A stretch of 64,000 nucleotides of DNA, taken from contig NZ_HG005139.1 of the NCBI RefSeq assembly GCF_000455265.1, forward strand, positions 1,764,185 to 1,828,184. The letters are read 5' to 3'. A program made the translations under genes and the position numbers. A model generated the notes under the pieces. The model was not told the DNA's origin. It did no database searches and was given only the letters and a program-made list of their open reading frames with translations. Below, in pieces: positions 34,257-42,972 of the stretch (positions within the stretch are counted from its first letter, which is position 1; each line of letters opens with the position of its first letter). The DNA is from Paenibacillus antibioticophila (GTDB taxonomy: Bacteria; Bacillota; Bacilli; Paenibacillales; Paenibacillaceae).

Positions 34257-36515
34257 GTGACGAGAGAATCTGATCTGGAGTACATCGTTATTTCAGGCGC
34301 AAGGGAAAACAATTTAAGAGGTGTATCTTTAAAAATTCCCAAGCGGAAAATTACCATTTTCACCGGCGTATCCGGTTCCGGCAAGTCATCCATCGTGTTC
34401 GATACGATAGCTGCGGAATCCACTCGGCTGCTCAATGAAAACTTCAGCATGTTCGTGCGGAACTTTCTGCCCCGTGTACCCCAGCCGGATACAGATGGCA
34501 TCGAGAATCTGAGCATGTCGGTAATTGTGGATCAGAAGCGTCTGGGCGGAGGATCCCATTCCACGATGGGAACGATTACCGATATCTCTCCCATTCTGCG
34601 GCTACTATTCTCTCGTGCGGGCCGGCCTCAGATCGGGCAAGCTTATATGTTCTCGTTCAATGATCCGCAAGGGATGTGTCCCGAGTGCAACGGGCTTGGG
34701 CGCAGGCTGGGTGTTGACCTCAGCAAGGCTCTGGATATGTCCAAATCGCTCAGACAAGGAGCCATCCAGCTTCCGGATTATAAAGTGGACGGTTGGGAAT
34801 GGAACATGATCGTACAATCCGGAGAGTTCGACCTCGACAAGGAGCTAAGGGATTATTCCGAGCAAGAGCTTGAGAAATTACTCTATGCTAAGGCTCGAAA
34901 GGTGGAGATGGATTTCGCCGGAAAGGTCATGAATATAACCGTTGAGGGCGTGATAGAGAAATTCACCAACAAGTACATCAAGCAGGATTTAAAAACGAAG
35001 TCCGAGCGCACGCAGCGGGCAGTGGCCCCGTTTATTTCGGAAGGGTCTTGCTCCGCTTGCCGCGGCGCAAGACTTAGTCAGGCTGCTTTAAGCTGCAGAA
35101 TTAACGGACTTAACATTGCCGAAATGTCGTCAATGGAGGTGGGCCAGCTGATTCGGGTTATTCACGAGATTGATGACCCAGTCGCCGCCCCGATCGTCAA
35201 AGCATTAACGGAACGGCTTCAGCACTTAGTGGATATTGGTTTGGAGTATTTGACGCTGAACCGGGAGACGGATACCTTATCCGGCGGCGAGTCGCAGCGC
35301 GTCAAGATGGTGAAGCATTTGAGCGGAAGCTTGGTGGATGTCACTTATATTTTCGATGAACCGAGTGTCGGTTTGCATCCGCGTGATGTCCACCGGTTAA
35401 ATGAGTTGCTTCAGAAGCTGCGTGATAAAGGCAACACCGTTATTGTCGTCGAGCATGACCCCGATGTGATCAAGGTCGCGGATCATATTGTCGATGTGGG
35501 CCCTCATGCAGGCAGCCGCGGCGGCACGATCGTATATGAAGGCAGCTACGAGGGTTTGTTAGAGACGGATACACTGACGGGAACGCATATGAAGCGGCCG
35601 CTGCAACTGAAGCAGGATTGCAGGCATCCGTCCGGCAAGCTGTCTATCAAGAATGCTACACTGCATAATCTTAGAGATGTAAGTGTAGATATTCCAACTG
35701 GCATATTAACTGTGGTTACAGGTGTAGCCGGGTCGGGTAAAAGCACACTGATCAATGAAATATTCCTCAGCCAGCATGCGGATGCGATCGTCATTGACCA
35801 GTCAGCAATCGGAGTATCAACACGCTCCAACCCCGCAACCTATACGGGCATCATGGATGATGTGCGCAAGGCATTTGCGTCGGCGAACAAGGTGAATCAG
35901 GGTTTGTTCAGCTTTAATTCCAAGGGAGCCTGTGAGAACTGCCAAGGTCTTGGCGTTGTATATACTGATCTTGCATTCCTCGACAGTGTGAAACTGCCTT
36001 GTGAAGTATGCGGAGGCAGACGGTTCAAGGAAGAGGTACTCGAATACAAGTTGGACGGCAAGTCTATTGCTGAAGTATTGGAGATGACGGTAGAGCAGGC
36101 CTTGGAGTTTTTCCAATTGAAAGAAGTTGTACGCAAGCTCAAGGCACTGCGCGATGTAGGGCTGAACTATATTAAGCTGGGTCAGCCGCTAAGTTCGCTA
36201 TCGGGCGGGGAATGCCAACGCATCAAGCTGGCCAGCGAGCTGCACAAGAAGGGCAGCATCTATGTCATGGACGAGCCTACAACGGGCCTCCATATGTCGG
36301 ATATAGGCCATCTTCTTGAAATCATGAATCGGCTCGTGGATGCAGGTAATACGGTGATTGTCATCGAGCATAACCTTGAGGTGATCAGCCAGGCCGACTG
36401 GATCATCGATATGGGGCCGGATGGAGGCAGCAAGGGGGGACAGGTCATCTTTGAAGGCACGCCATCCCTCATTGTACATGCGGAGCAGTCAATAACAGGA
36501 AGGTATTTGAAGTAA
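34257..36515 (+). CDS. UvrA-like ABC protein (DrrC-type, drug-resistance UvrA2)
   Basis: A 752-residue protein with two ABC ATPase units, shorter than repair UvrA (about 940-950) because insertion domains are reduced. Seen: Walker A GVSGSGKSSIVFD and GVAGSGKSTLINE, signatures LSGGESQRVKMVK and LSGGECQRIKLAS, Walker B IFDEPSVGLHP and MDEPTTGLHM, and zinc-finger cysteine pairs CPECNGLG, CSACRGARL, CENCQGLG and CEVCGGRRF. Its group includes DrrC, thought to free DNA from intercalating drugs. GTG 34257 has GGAGGG six bases upstream; the frame is open further up, but into the leader structure. It lies downstream of DrrAB-like genes and behind a structured leader, so drug induction is likely. Confidence 0.88.
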   Translation: MTRESDLEYIVISGARENNLRGVSLKIPKRKITIFTGVSGSGKSSIVFDTIAAESTRLLNENFSMFVRNFLPRVPQPDTDGIENLSMSVIVDQKRLGGGSHSTMGTITDISPILRLLFSRAGRPQIGQAYMFSFNDPQGMCPECNGLGRRLGVDLSKALDMSKSLRQGAIQLPDYKVDGWEWNMIVQSGEFDLDKELRDYSEQELEKLLYAKARKVEMDFAGKVMNITVEGVIEKFTNKYIKQDLKTKSERTQRAVAPFISEGSCSACRGARLSQAALSCRINGLNIAEMSSMEVGQLIRVIHEIDDPVAAPIVKALTERLQHLVDIGLEYLTLNRETDTLSGGESQRVKMVKHLSGSLVDVTYIFDEPSVGLHPRDVHRLNELLQKLRDKGNTVIVVEHDPDVIKVADHIVDVGPHAGSRGGTIVYEGSYEGLLETDTLTGTHMKRPLQLKQDCRHPSGKLSIKNATLHNLRDVSVDIPTGILTVVTGVAGSGKSTLINEIFLSQHADAIVIDQSAIGVSTRSNPATYTGIMDDVRKAFASANKVNQGLFSFNSKGACENCQGLGVVYTDLAFLDSVKLPCEVCGGRRFKEEVLEYKLDGKSIAEVLEMTVEQALEFFQLKEVVRKLKALRDVGLNYIKLGQPLSSLSGGECQRIKLASELHKKGSIYVMDEPTTGLHMSDIGHLLEIMNRLVDAGNTVIVIEHNLEVISQADWIIDMGPDGGSKGGQVIFEGTPSLIVHAEQSITGRYLK

Positions 36516-36532
36516 TATCGATTCAACCGGTT

Positions 36533-36560
36533 TAGCCCTCCAATCGCGGGGGCTTTTTAT
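36533..36560 (+). terminator. Rho-independent terminator
   Basis: TAGCCC and GGGGCT enclose an 11-nt middle and are followed by TTTTTATG. It ends the UvrA-like gene. Confidence 0.65.
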
Positions 36561-36749
36561 GTATGAAGCGGAGAGAAGTTTTTTGCTTATCCCCAATCAC
36601 ATAACGTGATTCTCGAAGAGATGACCCGAGCCTAAACAAAATTTGACTAACTCCGACAAAGTTAAAACAAATATCACAGACGGAGCAGGGAGTACAGTTC
36701 TACGATGGAGGAGATATAGCAACTGAATACATATTATGGGAGGCGCTTT

Positions 36750-37763
36750 ATGAAGAAAAGATTTCGCGTTTCATTAGCTCTTATGCTCTCAGTCATCATG
36801 GTCATGCTCGGTGCAAATCCCGCCCTGGCTGCGGAGGTGCCGGCGGACAAGTACACGTATGAGTTATCCGGCGAGCTTGGCTCGCAATCGGATAAGATCG
36901 AGCTGGAGGATTACGATGATAATCAGCAGTTCCGTGATCTGCTCGCCGAAGAGAATTACAAAGTTGTACTTGTAAAGGACGGCGCCGAGATTAAATTTAC
37001 ACCGAAGGAAAAGATGCGTGCCATAGTGAACTACTATCTCGTAGATGGAAGCTCCGGCGGTGCGTTGATCTGGACCATTGACGGTTCGGAGGAAATGACA
37101 AGTGAAATCGCAGCGAACAAGACGGCTACGGTTCAGCTCTCGAAAAGATATGGCGGCTTTACTGTCGACCTTTACTACGTATTAAGCATTGGCGAAGGGG
37201 ATCAAGTGTCGAACATCATTTACAAAGTATCCGACGGCTCCTCCTCAACGGCTCCAGCATCCTCAGAGCAAGCTGCTGAGCCTAAGGATTCTCCGGCTGC
37301 ACCTGCTGAACCAAAGCCGGAAGCAACAGTCAAACCCGTAACTGCAGCCACGGCTACGGTTTCCGTATCCAAGGTTTTGGTAGACGGCAAGCAGGTTGCC
37401 TTTGAAGCTTATAGCATCAACAACAACACTTACTTCAAGCTGCGCGATATTGCCATGGCCGTGAACGGAACGGACAAGAGCTTTGAAGTAGGCTGGGATG
37501 GCGAGCATAATGCGATTAGCCTGACATCCTTTGAGGCATATACTCCGCAAGGCGGGGAGCTTGCTGTGTCTGCGAAGGCAACGTCCAAGAAGGCCGCATT
37601 GTCCACGTCCAAGGTATTCCTTGATGATGAGGAAGTAGCCTTCACTGCCTATACTATTGACGGCAACAACTACTTCAAGCTTCGTGACCTTGCTGACGCT
37701 TTGGGAATCACCATTACCTTTGATCAAAAGACAAATACGATCGGGATTGTTACAGCAGACTAG
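36750..37763 (+). CDS. Secreted protein with two stalk (copper amine oxidase N-like) repeats
   Basis: A 337-residue exported protein. The signal peptide KKRFRVSLALMLSVIMVMLG ends at NPALAAE (cleavage after about residue 28). Residues 30-165 are an unassigned beta-rich domain; a Pro/Ala/Glu-rich linker (about 170-195) follows; then two copies of a stalk repeat, KVLVDGKQVAFEAYSINNNTYFKLRDIA and KVFLDDEEVAFTAYTIDGNNYFKLRDLA. Such repeats are common in Paenibacillus surface proteins. The start has GGGAGGCG. It has its own terminator at 37791 and is not clearly linked to the nos genes after it. No catalytic function is suggested. Confidence 0.8.
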   Translation: MKKRFRVSLALMLSVIMVMLGANPALAAEVPADKYTYELSGELGSQSDKIELEDYDDNQQFRDLLAEENYKVVLVKDGAEIKFTPKEKMRAIVNYYLVDGSSGGALIWTIDGSEEMTSEIAANKTATVQLSKRYGGFTVDLYYVLSIGEGDQVSNIIYKVSDGSSSTAPASSEQAAEPKDSPAAPAEPKPEATVKPVTAATATVSVSKVLVDGKQVAFEAYSINNNTYFKLRDIAMAVNGTDKSFEVGWDGEHNAISLTSFEAYTPQGGELAVSAKATSKKAALSTSKVFLDDEEVAFTAYTIDGNNYFKLRDLADALGITITFDQKTNTIGIVTAD

Positions 37764-37790
37764 TTAAATAACCGTTTCTCTTCTTCTTGG

Positions 37791-37830
37791 AGAGGCTTGT
37801 GAGCCGTAAGCCGGCTTGCAGGCCTCTTTA
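37791..37830 (+). terminator. Terminator after the stalk-repeat protein
   Basis: AGAGGC and GCCTCT frame a second pairing (GAGCC/GGCTT) and are followed by TTATTTTT. The next 150 bases carry the leader of the nos-like operon; the open frame seen across it has no ribosome site or protein-like composition. Confidence 0.6.
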
Positions 37831-37982
37831 TTTTTCTCTAAGTCACAAAAGGTTCACATTCTTTCTGTGTTCTATGAGAAATATCACTCGTAGGGGCTAT
37901 TTCGGACAAAATGGGTTTCATTTTAAGATACATGTGGAACCCATGCGTATTTGGATTTCTGTAGCTGGAAAGGAGGATAAAT

Positions 37983-39362
37983 ATTTCTGGTATATTTCGC
38001 AGAAAGAACAAACTGGGAGGATTCGCGCTTTTCTTAATCAGCTTCACAGCGTTCTTGTTGCCTTGCTTTTCAGATGCAAGAGCGGCTGAGGAGAATTCCG
38101 CACTTATTTCTCTTCAAGATCTCGTCGACAAAGCCAGTCCGGGGGAAAGAATCGTTCTGCCGGAAGGAACCTATAGGGGACCGGTGCACATTGATAAGAG
38201 ACTCGTGATTGAGGCCTTGGAACAAGTCGTATTGGTTAACGATCATCCAGCTCCTGCGATATTTATACAAGCAGATGGTGTAGTGATTCAGGGAATCCGG
38301 ATTATACAGAAGCAAGGCGGGGATGAGTCAACTGCAGTATCCGTTCAGGCCGACGGAGTTATGCTTAAGGAATTGGAGATTCGTACACACGGATATGGTA
38401 TTCAGCTGCGGGATGCTCATGGTGGAGCCTTGGAAGGCAACTATATTGCCTGGGACAGAAGCCAAGGGCCGTCCACGCTGGGGGAAAAGGGGAATGGGAT
38501 CGATCTGTACAAATCAAGCAACAACCTGATCGAACAGAATGTAATCGTGAATATGAGAGACGGTATTTATCTGGATAACAGCAAGGATCTGATGATCGCG
38601 GATAACCGAATATTCGGGTCCCGCTACGGCATTCATTGTATGTATGTCGATGGAACTGAAATTGTGGGAAATATCGGTGAGAATAATATCACCGGCGCAA
38701 TGATTATGGGTGTTCGAGATGTTATCGTATCTTCAAATTCTTTCGCCGAGCAAAGAAGCAATGTAAACTCCCAAGGGATTTTACTCTATGATGTTCGGGA
38801 TTCTCTCGTTGAAAAAAATGTACTGGAAGGCAACCGTGTCGGCATTTATCTTGAGCGCTCCCGTCAGAATGAATTGAGTTACAACTCGATCTCCAGAAAT
38901 TTTGTGGGTATGCAATTCGTGTCTGCTGAAGACAATCTTATTCATTATAACGATTTCGTTGGAAACGTCATTGAGGCAGAAGCGACCAAGAGCGAGTCTA
39001 ATCAACTCCATCAAAATTTTTGGGATATGGCAGCTCTGCTTGATTTGAACGATGACGGAGTTAGTGAGCTTAGCTATGCGATCAATCCGTTTTACAGGAA
39101 TTTGATTACGCGGATACCGGCCTTTCAACTTTTCTTTCAATCGCCCGGAATCCATTTCTTAAGCACGATGGCAGAACAGGATCGTCAAGGCTGGACAATA
39201 GATCCTTCGCCAGGCATGAAGCTGAATATGCCCCGCATGGACTTGGACGCGGACGCAGACAACAATTCACTGCCTGAAGGCACGTTTTTAATCATTGTGG
39301 CATCCATGCTGCTGCTTGTTTCAGGCTTAACTATTATCTATTCCAGGGGGTCAAAGGAATGA
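37983..39362 (+). CDS. nosD: NosD-like secreted beta-helix protein
   Basis: About 459 residues. The frame is open far upstream of the TTG at 38055; AAAGGAGG at 37969-37976 points to an ATT at 37983, which adds a complete signal peptide (basic FRRKNKLGG, hydrophobic FALFLISFTAFLLP, then ARAA). The mature part has right-handed beta-helix repeats of the CASH/NosD type (GIQLRDAHGG, GIDLYKSSNN, GIYLDNSKD, GIHCMYVDG, GIYLERSRQN) and a C-terminal membrane anchor (FLIIVASMLLLVSGLTIIY). NosD works with the NosFY ABC pump to mature the copper site of nitrous oxide reductase. The TTG start would cut the signal peptide. It overlaps nosL by four bases. Confidence 0.85.
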   Translation: MSGIFRRKNKLGGFALFLISFTAFLLPCFSDARAAEENSALISLQDLVDKASPGERIVLPEGTYRGPVHIDKRLVIEALEQVVLVNDHPAPAIFIQADGVVIQGIRIIQKQGGDESTAVSVQADGVMLKELEIRTHGYGIQLRDAHGGALEGNYIAWDRSQGPSTLGEKGNGIDLYKSSNNLIEQNVIVNMRDGIYLDNSKDLMIADNRIFGSRYGIHCMYVDGTEIVGNIGENNITGAMIMGVRDVIVSSNSFAEQRSNVNSQGILLYDVRDSLVEKNVLEGNRVGIYLERSRQNELSYNSISRNFVGMQFVSAEDNLIHYNDFVGNVIEAEATKSESNQLHQNFWDMAALLDLNDDGVSELSYAINPFYRNLITRIPAFQLFFQSPGIHFLSTMAEQDRQGWTIDPSPGMKLNMPRMDLDADADNNSLPEGTFLIIVASMLLLVSGLTIIYSRGSKE

Positions 39363-39949
39363 AAAAAGGGATTATCGCTATTAGTTTGATGTTGGTATTG
39401 ATCGCAGTTACGGGCTGCGGAAAGCAAGCGTATCAGCCGCAAGCCATTAATGAGGATGTTGATGTATGCGTAATCTGCAACATGCAGGTCAAGGATGATG
39501 CCTATGCTACGCAGATTGTGACGAAGGAGGGTAAGAGCCTCAAATTTGATGATCTTGGCTGCATGAATGAATGGAAGGCCCAAAATGGCACCGAGGATAT
39601 CGGAATGGAGTATGTCCGCGATTACAATGATAAAGAGTGGATCGAATATAAAAAGGCTACTTATGTTTATGACGCTTCGATCCGCACCCCTATGGCTTAT
39701 GGGCTTGTGAGCTTCAAGGACAAACAAGCCGCTGAACAGTTCATTGAGGAGCAGGGTGTCGGGCAACTGCTAAGCTCCGAGGAGCTTGCCAATCATACAT
39801 GGGAGCAAAGCATGGATATGATGGACATGGATATGCATATGCATGAAGATGGTGAAACCCATGAAGAACCGCATACCCATGAGCAGTCACACACTCATGA
39901 AGAGTCACACGCCCATGATGAACACAGCGAAGACCAGTCGGGACATTGA
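39359..39949 (+). CDS. nosL: NosL-like copper-binding lipoprotein with His-rich tail
   Basis: A 196-residue lipoprotein. The signal peptide KKGIIAISLMLVLIAVTGC ends in a lipobox (VTGC, Cys20 anchor). The copper-chaperone motif CVICNMQV (Cys-x2-Cys-x-Met) and the domain LKFDDLGCMNEWK and TYVYDASIRTPMAYG identify NosL, which delivers Cu(I) to nitrous oxide reductase. From about residue 150 the protein has a long tail of Met-Asp and His-Glu repeats (MDMDMHMHEDGE, then THEEPHTHEQSHTHEESHAH), not part of the core family and probably an extra metal sponge. It overlaps both neighbours by four bases. Confidence 0.9.
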   Translation: MKKGIIAISLMLVLIAVTGCGKQAYQPQAINEDVDVCVICNMQVKDDAYATQIVTKEGKSLKFDDLGCMNEWKAQNGTEDIGMEYVRDYNDKEWIEYKKATYVYDASIRTPMAYGLVSFKDKQAAEQFIEEQGVGQLLSSEELANHTWEQSMDMMDMDMHMHEDGETHEEPHTHEQSHTHEESHAHDEHSEDQSGH

Positions 39950-40776
39950 TGATGTTATCGGATATGCTGCTTGTAGCCAAAAAAGAAATTAGAATCGGCT
40001 TTCGGAATCCATGGGCGTACTCCTTTTTAATCCTGTTCACGGTATTTAGCCTGAGCTTGCTATTAATTAATGCCCGGTATGAGGTGAGCGGGTATTCCGG
40101 TGTCACCGGTTCGATGTTAAGTTTGATTTTATACTTGCTGCCCTTAATGTCGCTGTTCCTTGGATCTTTCTCATTGACCGCAGAAAAAGAAGAGGGGAGC
40201 TGGAATTTGCTTTCCACCTATCCTCTGGGCACGTCCTCCTTTATATTAGGAAAGTACATCGGCTTGTCTGTCGTCCTGTTAACGATTCTATTTTTTGGCT
40301 ACGGTGTAATGGGACTCGCATCCGGAATGGCTGGACAGAACTTTGAGATCAACACCTATCTATTATTTTTGTTCTTCTCATGCGGATTAGTTCTTCTCTT
40401 CCTGACACTCGCTCTCTGGATAGGTTCTCTGGCGAAAAATCGTTGGCAAGCCTTGACGGTCTCCGTCATGGTCTGGTTCTTCACCGTCATAGCCTGGCCT
40501 ACCCTTTTAATCGCTGGGCTGGGGCTCTTTCCCTATCTGTGGATCAAACCGCTGTTGACGCTTTTCACCCTTTTAAATCCCGCGGAGTTTGTAAGATTAT
40601 TCGTCGTGATCAAGCTGGGGGGCGGCTCTGTGCTTGGTCCGGAATACTATCAATGGGTGAACTGGATTCAAGGATCATCCGGAAGCCTCTTGTTTCTTTT
40701 ACTCTTCTTTTTCTGGCTTCTTTTTTCCTTAACCTGTGTCTGCTGGATTTGGGAAAGGAGGAGAGCGCGTGTCTGA
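39946..40776 (+). CDS. nosY: NosY-like ABC permease
   Basis: A 276-residue ABC-2 type permease with six helices. SDMLLVAKKEIRIGFRNPWAYSF at the start, PLMSLFLGSFSLTAEKEEGSWNLLSTYPL and YQWVNWIQ near the end fit NosY. With the ATPase next to it and NosD outside, it forms the NosDFY complex that supports assembly of the copper-sulfur centre. ATG 39946 overlaps the nosL stop. Confidence 0.85.
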   Translation: MMMLSDMLLVAKKEIRIGFRNPWAYSFLILFTVFSLSLLLINARYEVSGYSGVTGSMLSLILYLLPLMSLFLGSFSLTAEKEEGSWNLLSTYPLGTSSFILGKYIGLSVVLLTILFFGYGVMGLASGMAGQNFEINTYLLFLFFSCGLVLLFLTLALWIGSLAKNRWQALTVSVMVWFFTVIAWPTLLIAGLGLFPYLWIKPLLTLFTLLNPAEFVRLFVVIKLGGGSVLGPEYYQWVNWIQGSSGSLLFLLLFFFWLLFSLTCVCWIWERRRARV

Positions 40777-41515
40777 GCATTTTGTTGCGGCTACGAATTT
40801 ATACAAGACGATCAAAGGTCAGACGATTGTACAGGATATTTCCTTTCACATGGAAAGAGGAAGTATAGTTGGATTGTGCGGGGGAAATGGAGCCGGGAAG
40901 AGTACGGTGCTGCGCATGATCGCAGGAATTCTGCAGCCCACCTCTGGTGAAATCATGGTTAACGGATTACAGTGGAAGCATGACAGAAAAAAGTTTGCCG
41001 GACAAATCGGATACATGCCCGACGATTATCAATTCCCGCAAGGGATGACGGCCAGGGAGATATTGTTGTTTTGGGCGGGGCTTCGCAAGGTATCTGAACA
41101 AAGAGTAAACGAGGTATTAGCTCTTGTAGGGCTTGAAGATAAGAAAAATAAATCGGTAAGCGCTTTTTCAAAAGGCATGCGTCAGCGCGTTCTCTTTGCT
41201 CAATCCATGCTGGCAGAGCCACAACTGCTCATTATGGATGAGCCCACCAATGGGCTGGATCCTTACTGGATGAAGGAATTTGTTCAGCTTGTTAAGGGCT
41301 TGAGAAGCGGAGGGAGAACCGTTATTTTCTCAACACATCAATTGGATATCGCTGAAGAACTTGCGGATGAGGTTATCTTTTTGAATGAGGGAAGAAATTG
41401 CGGTGAAGGGGCTGTGACGGAATATCGTCAATTGTTTGGTGATTATCCGCTGCACCGGGCATACCAGCAGATGATGGAATTACATGCAAGCCAAGAGAAG
41501 GATGCTGAGCAATGA
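40769..41515 (+). CDS. nosF: NosF-like ABC ATPase
   Basis: A 248-residue nucleotide-binding subunit with a GTG start that overlaps the nosY end (AAAGGAGGAG upstream). Seen: Walker A GGNGAGKSTVLRM, Q-loop IGYMPDDYQFPQG, signature FSKGMRQRVLFAQSM, Walker B LLIMDEPTNGLD and H-loop FSTHQ. The PDDYQFPQGMTARE and FSKGMRQR forms are close to NosF. An open frame further upstream is in the nosY coding region and has no ribosome site. Confidence 0.87.
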   Translation: MSEHFVAATNLYKTIKGQTIVQDISFHMERGSIVGLCGGNGAGKSTVLRMIAGILQPTSGEIMVNGLQWKHDRKKFAGQIGYMPDDYQFPQGMTAREILLFWAGLRKVSEQRVNEVLALVGLEDKKNKSVSAFSKGMRQRVLFAQSMLAEPQLLIMDEPTNGLDPYWMKEFVQLVKGLRSGGRTVIFSTHQLDIAEELADEVIFLNEGRNCGEGAVTEYRQLFGDYPLHRAYQQMMELHASQEKDAEQ

Positions 41516-42054
41516 AACTTCATTTACGATCGGTACTCACCTGGTTCATCACATTGATAGCGGTAACCGCCGCGATTGGGGTTATTATATCCATGACCGG
41601 CAATAATGAAGACCAGCCTGCAATGCAACGACTAAGCATAGGGAGCCATGCTCCGGACTTCGAGGGTGTAAATACGAATGGGGAGAAGATCCGGCTTGCT
41701 GATTATCGGGGAAAAGTTGTGGTGATTAACTTCTGGGCGTCCTGGTGCGGTCCTTGCGTGAATGAGATGCCGCTTATTAACGGAGTGTTTCAGGATCATC
41801 CAGATGATGTTGCAACCCTGTTCGTCAATGCTGGGGAATCCAAAGGAACCATTAAGGAGTTCTTAACCGCGCATCAGTTCGAATTTCCCGTCCTTATCGA
41901 TGCTGCCGGAAAAATAGCAGGGGCTTATTCCATAACAGGGCTGCCTGCCACCTATATTCTGAATAAAGATGGAGCGATCTCTCAGGCAATCATTGGGGAG
42001 ATACAGAATAAGCAGCAATTAGATAACGCTATTGAAGATGCCCGAGGGGATTAA
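41512..42054 (+). CDS. TlpA/ResA-like membrane-anchored thioredoxin
   Basis: A 180-residue protein with one N-terminal helix (WFITLIAVTAAIGVIISM) and a thioredoxin domain outside the membrane. The active site is WASWCGPCVNEMP (Cys-x2-Cys) and the cis-proline loop is SITGLPATYILNKDG. In copper enzyme operons such proteins reduce cysteines on metallochaperones such as NosL so that they can bind Cu(I). Its ATG overlaps the nosF stop by four bases, so it belongs to the operon. A 78-base gap follows before the kinase. Confidence 0.88.
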   Translation: MKLHLRSVLTWFITLIAVTAAIGVIISMTGNNEDQPAMQRLSIGSHAPDFEGVNTNGEKIRLADYRGKVVVINFWASWCGPCVNEMPLINGVFQDHPDDVATLFVNAGESKGTIKEFLTAHQFEFPVLIDAAGKIAGAYSITGLPATYILNKDGAISQAIIGEIQNKQQLDNAIEDARGD

Positions 42055-42132
42055 ATTTATTTAATCCTCTTTTTGTTCAGATTACAGTATAGTTTGATAT
42101 ATACATAGGTTGAAAAAATGGGGGATGTATTC

Positions 42133-42972
42133 GTGACATATAAGCAGATTAAGTGGATGATCTTGTTCGTGCCGACATTAATTGTCGGACTGTGGGAATA
42201 TGTTCGTCATCAATTTCTTATGCCTTACATCTCCATGGATTTGGGGAACTGGCTTACCCCGGTTCTGGTGTACCTTGTCAGCGTCACCTTACTAAATCAA
42301 TTATTCTCTCAACTGGAGAAGATCCAACAGGAGCTTCAGGTTGAACGGGCTCAGAAAGCAGCGCTGGAGGCCCGTGAGCAATTGGCGAAAGAGCTTCATG
42401 ACGGGATTGCACAGTCGCTTTTTTTGTTATCCGTTAAAGTAGATCGCTTGAAATTCACCCCAGACCAGGAGAGCCATGAGGAAGCCGTATATGCGGTTCG
42501 AAAGACGGTTCATGAAGTAAATGGATACGTAAGACAAGCGATTGCCAGCCTTAGATACGCCGCAACTACACAACATGAAGCAGCTATCCTGGAAACCTTG
42601 GAAGATAAAGTGAAGCAAATTGCTAATGAAGTCCTGACGCCGATGGAGATTGCCTGGGCTCTTCCGGACGGCGCCATGAGTCCAAGAGAGAAGGTAGAAA
42701 TATTAGCGTGCATTCGTGAAGCGGTCGTAAATATTCAGAAGCATGCCAAAGCGACGAAGGGATGGATTGCGGCGGAAGGGAACGAAAAGGCATGGAAAGT
42801 GAGCATAAGGGATAATGGGAAAGGATTTCAACCAGACCAAATTGATGCTAAAGACAGCTTCGGATTGAATATCATGAAGACCCGGGCGGAAGAAATGAGT
42901 TGGCAGCTGCGCATATTCAATCAGAATGAGCTCACAACGCTTGAAATTAGAAAGAGAGGAGAGGAAGCATGA
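42133..42972 (+). CDS. NarL-type sensor histidine kinase
   Basis: A 279-residue kinase of the HisKA_3 class: two N-terminal helices (about 8-25 and 38-60), a coiled coil (residues 65-95), the phospho-histidine in ELHDGIAQSLFLLSVKV, and a small ATPase domain (REAVVNIQKHAKA, IRDNGKGF, FGLNIMKTRAEEM). No separate sensor domain is present. GTG 42133 is preferred because GGGGGA lies seven bases upstream; an ATG at 42118 is in frame but lacks a spaced site. It overlaps its regulator by four bases and follows the nos-like genes, so it may control them. Confidence 0.87.
   Translation: MTYKQIKWMILFVPTLIVGLWEYVRHQFLMPYISMDLGNWLTPVLVYLVSVTLLNQLFSQLEKIQQELQVERAQKAALEAREQLAKELHDGIAQSLFLLSVKVDRLKFTPDQESHEEAVYAVRKTVHEVNGYVRQAIASLRYAATTQHEAAILETLEDKVKQIANEVLTPMEIAWALPDGAMSPREKVEILACIREAVVNIQKHAKATKGWIAAEGNEKAWKVSIRDNGKGFQPDQIDAKDSFGLNIMKTRAEEMSWQLRIFNQNELTTLEIRKRGEEA

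Noticed and set aside
37787..38089. 100-codon ORF ahead of nosD
   Set aside because: It covers the terminator of the previous gene and overlaps nosD in another frame; composition is not protein-like.
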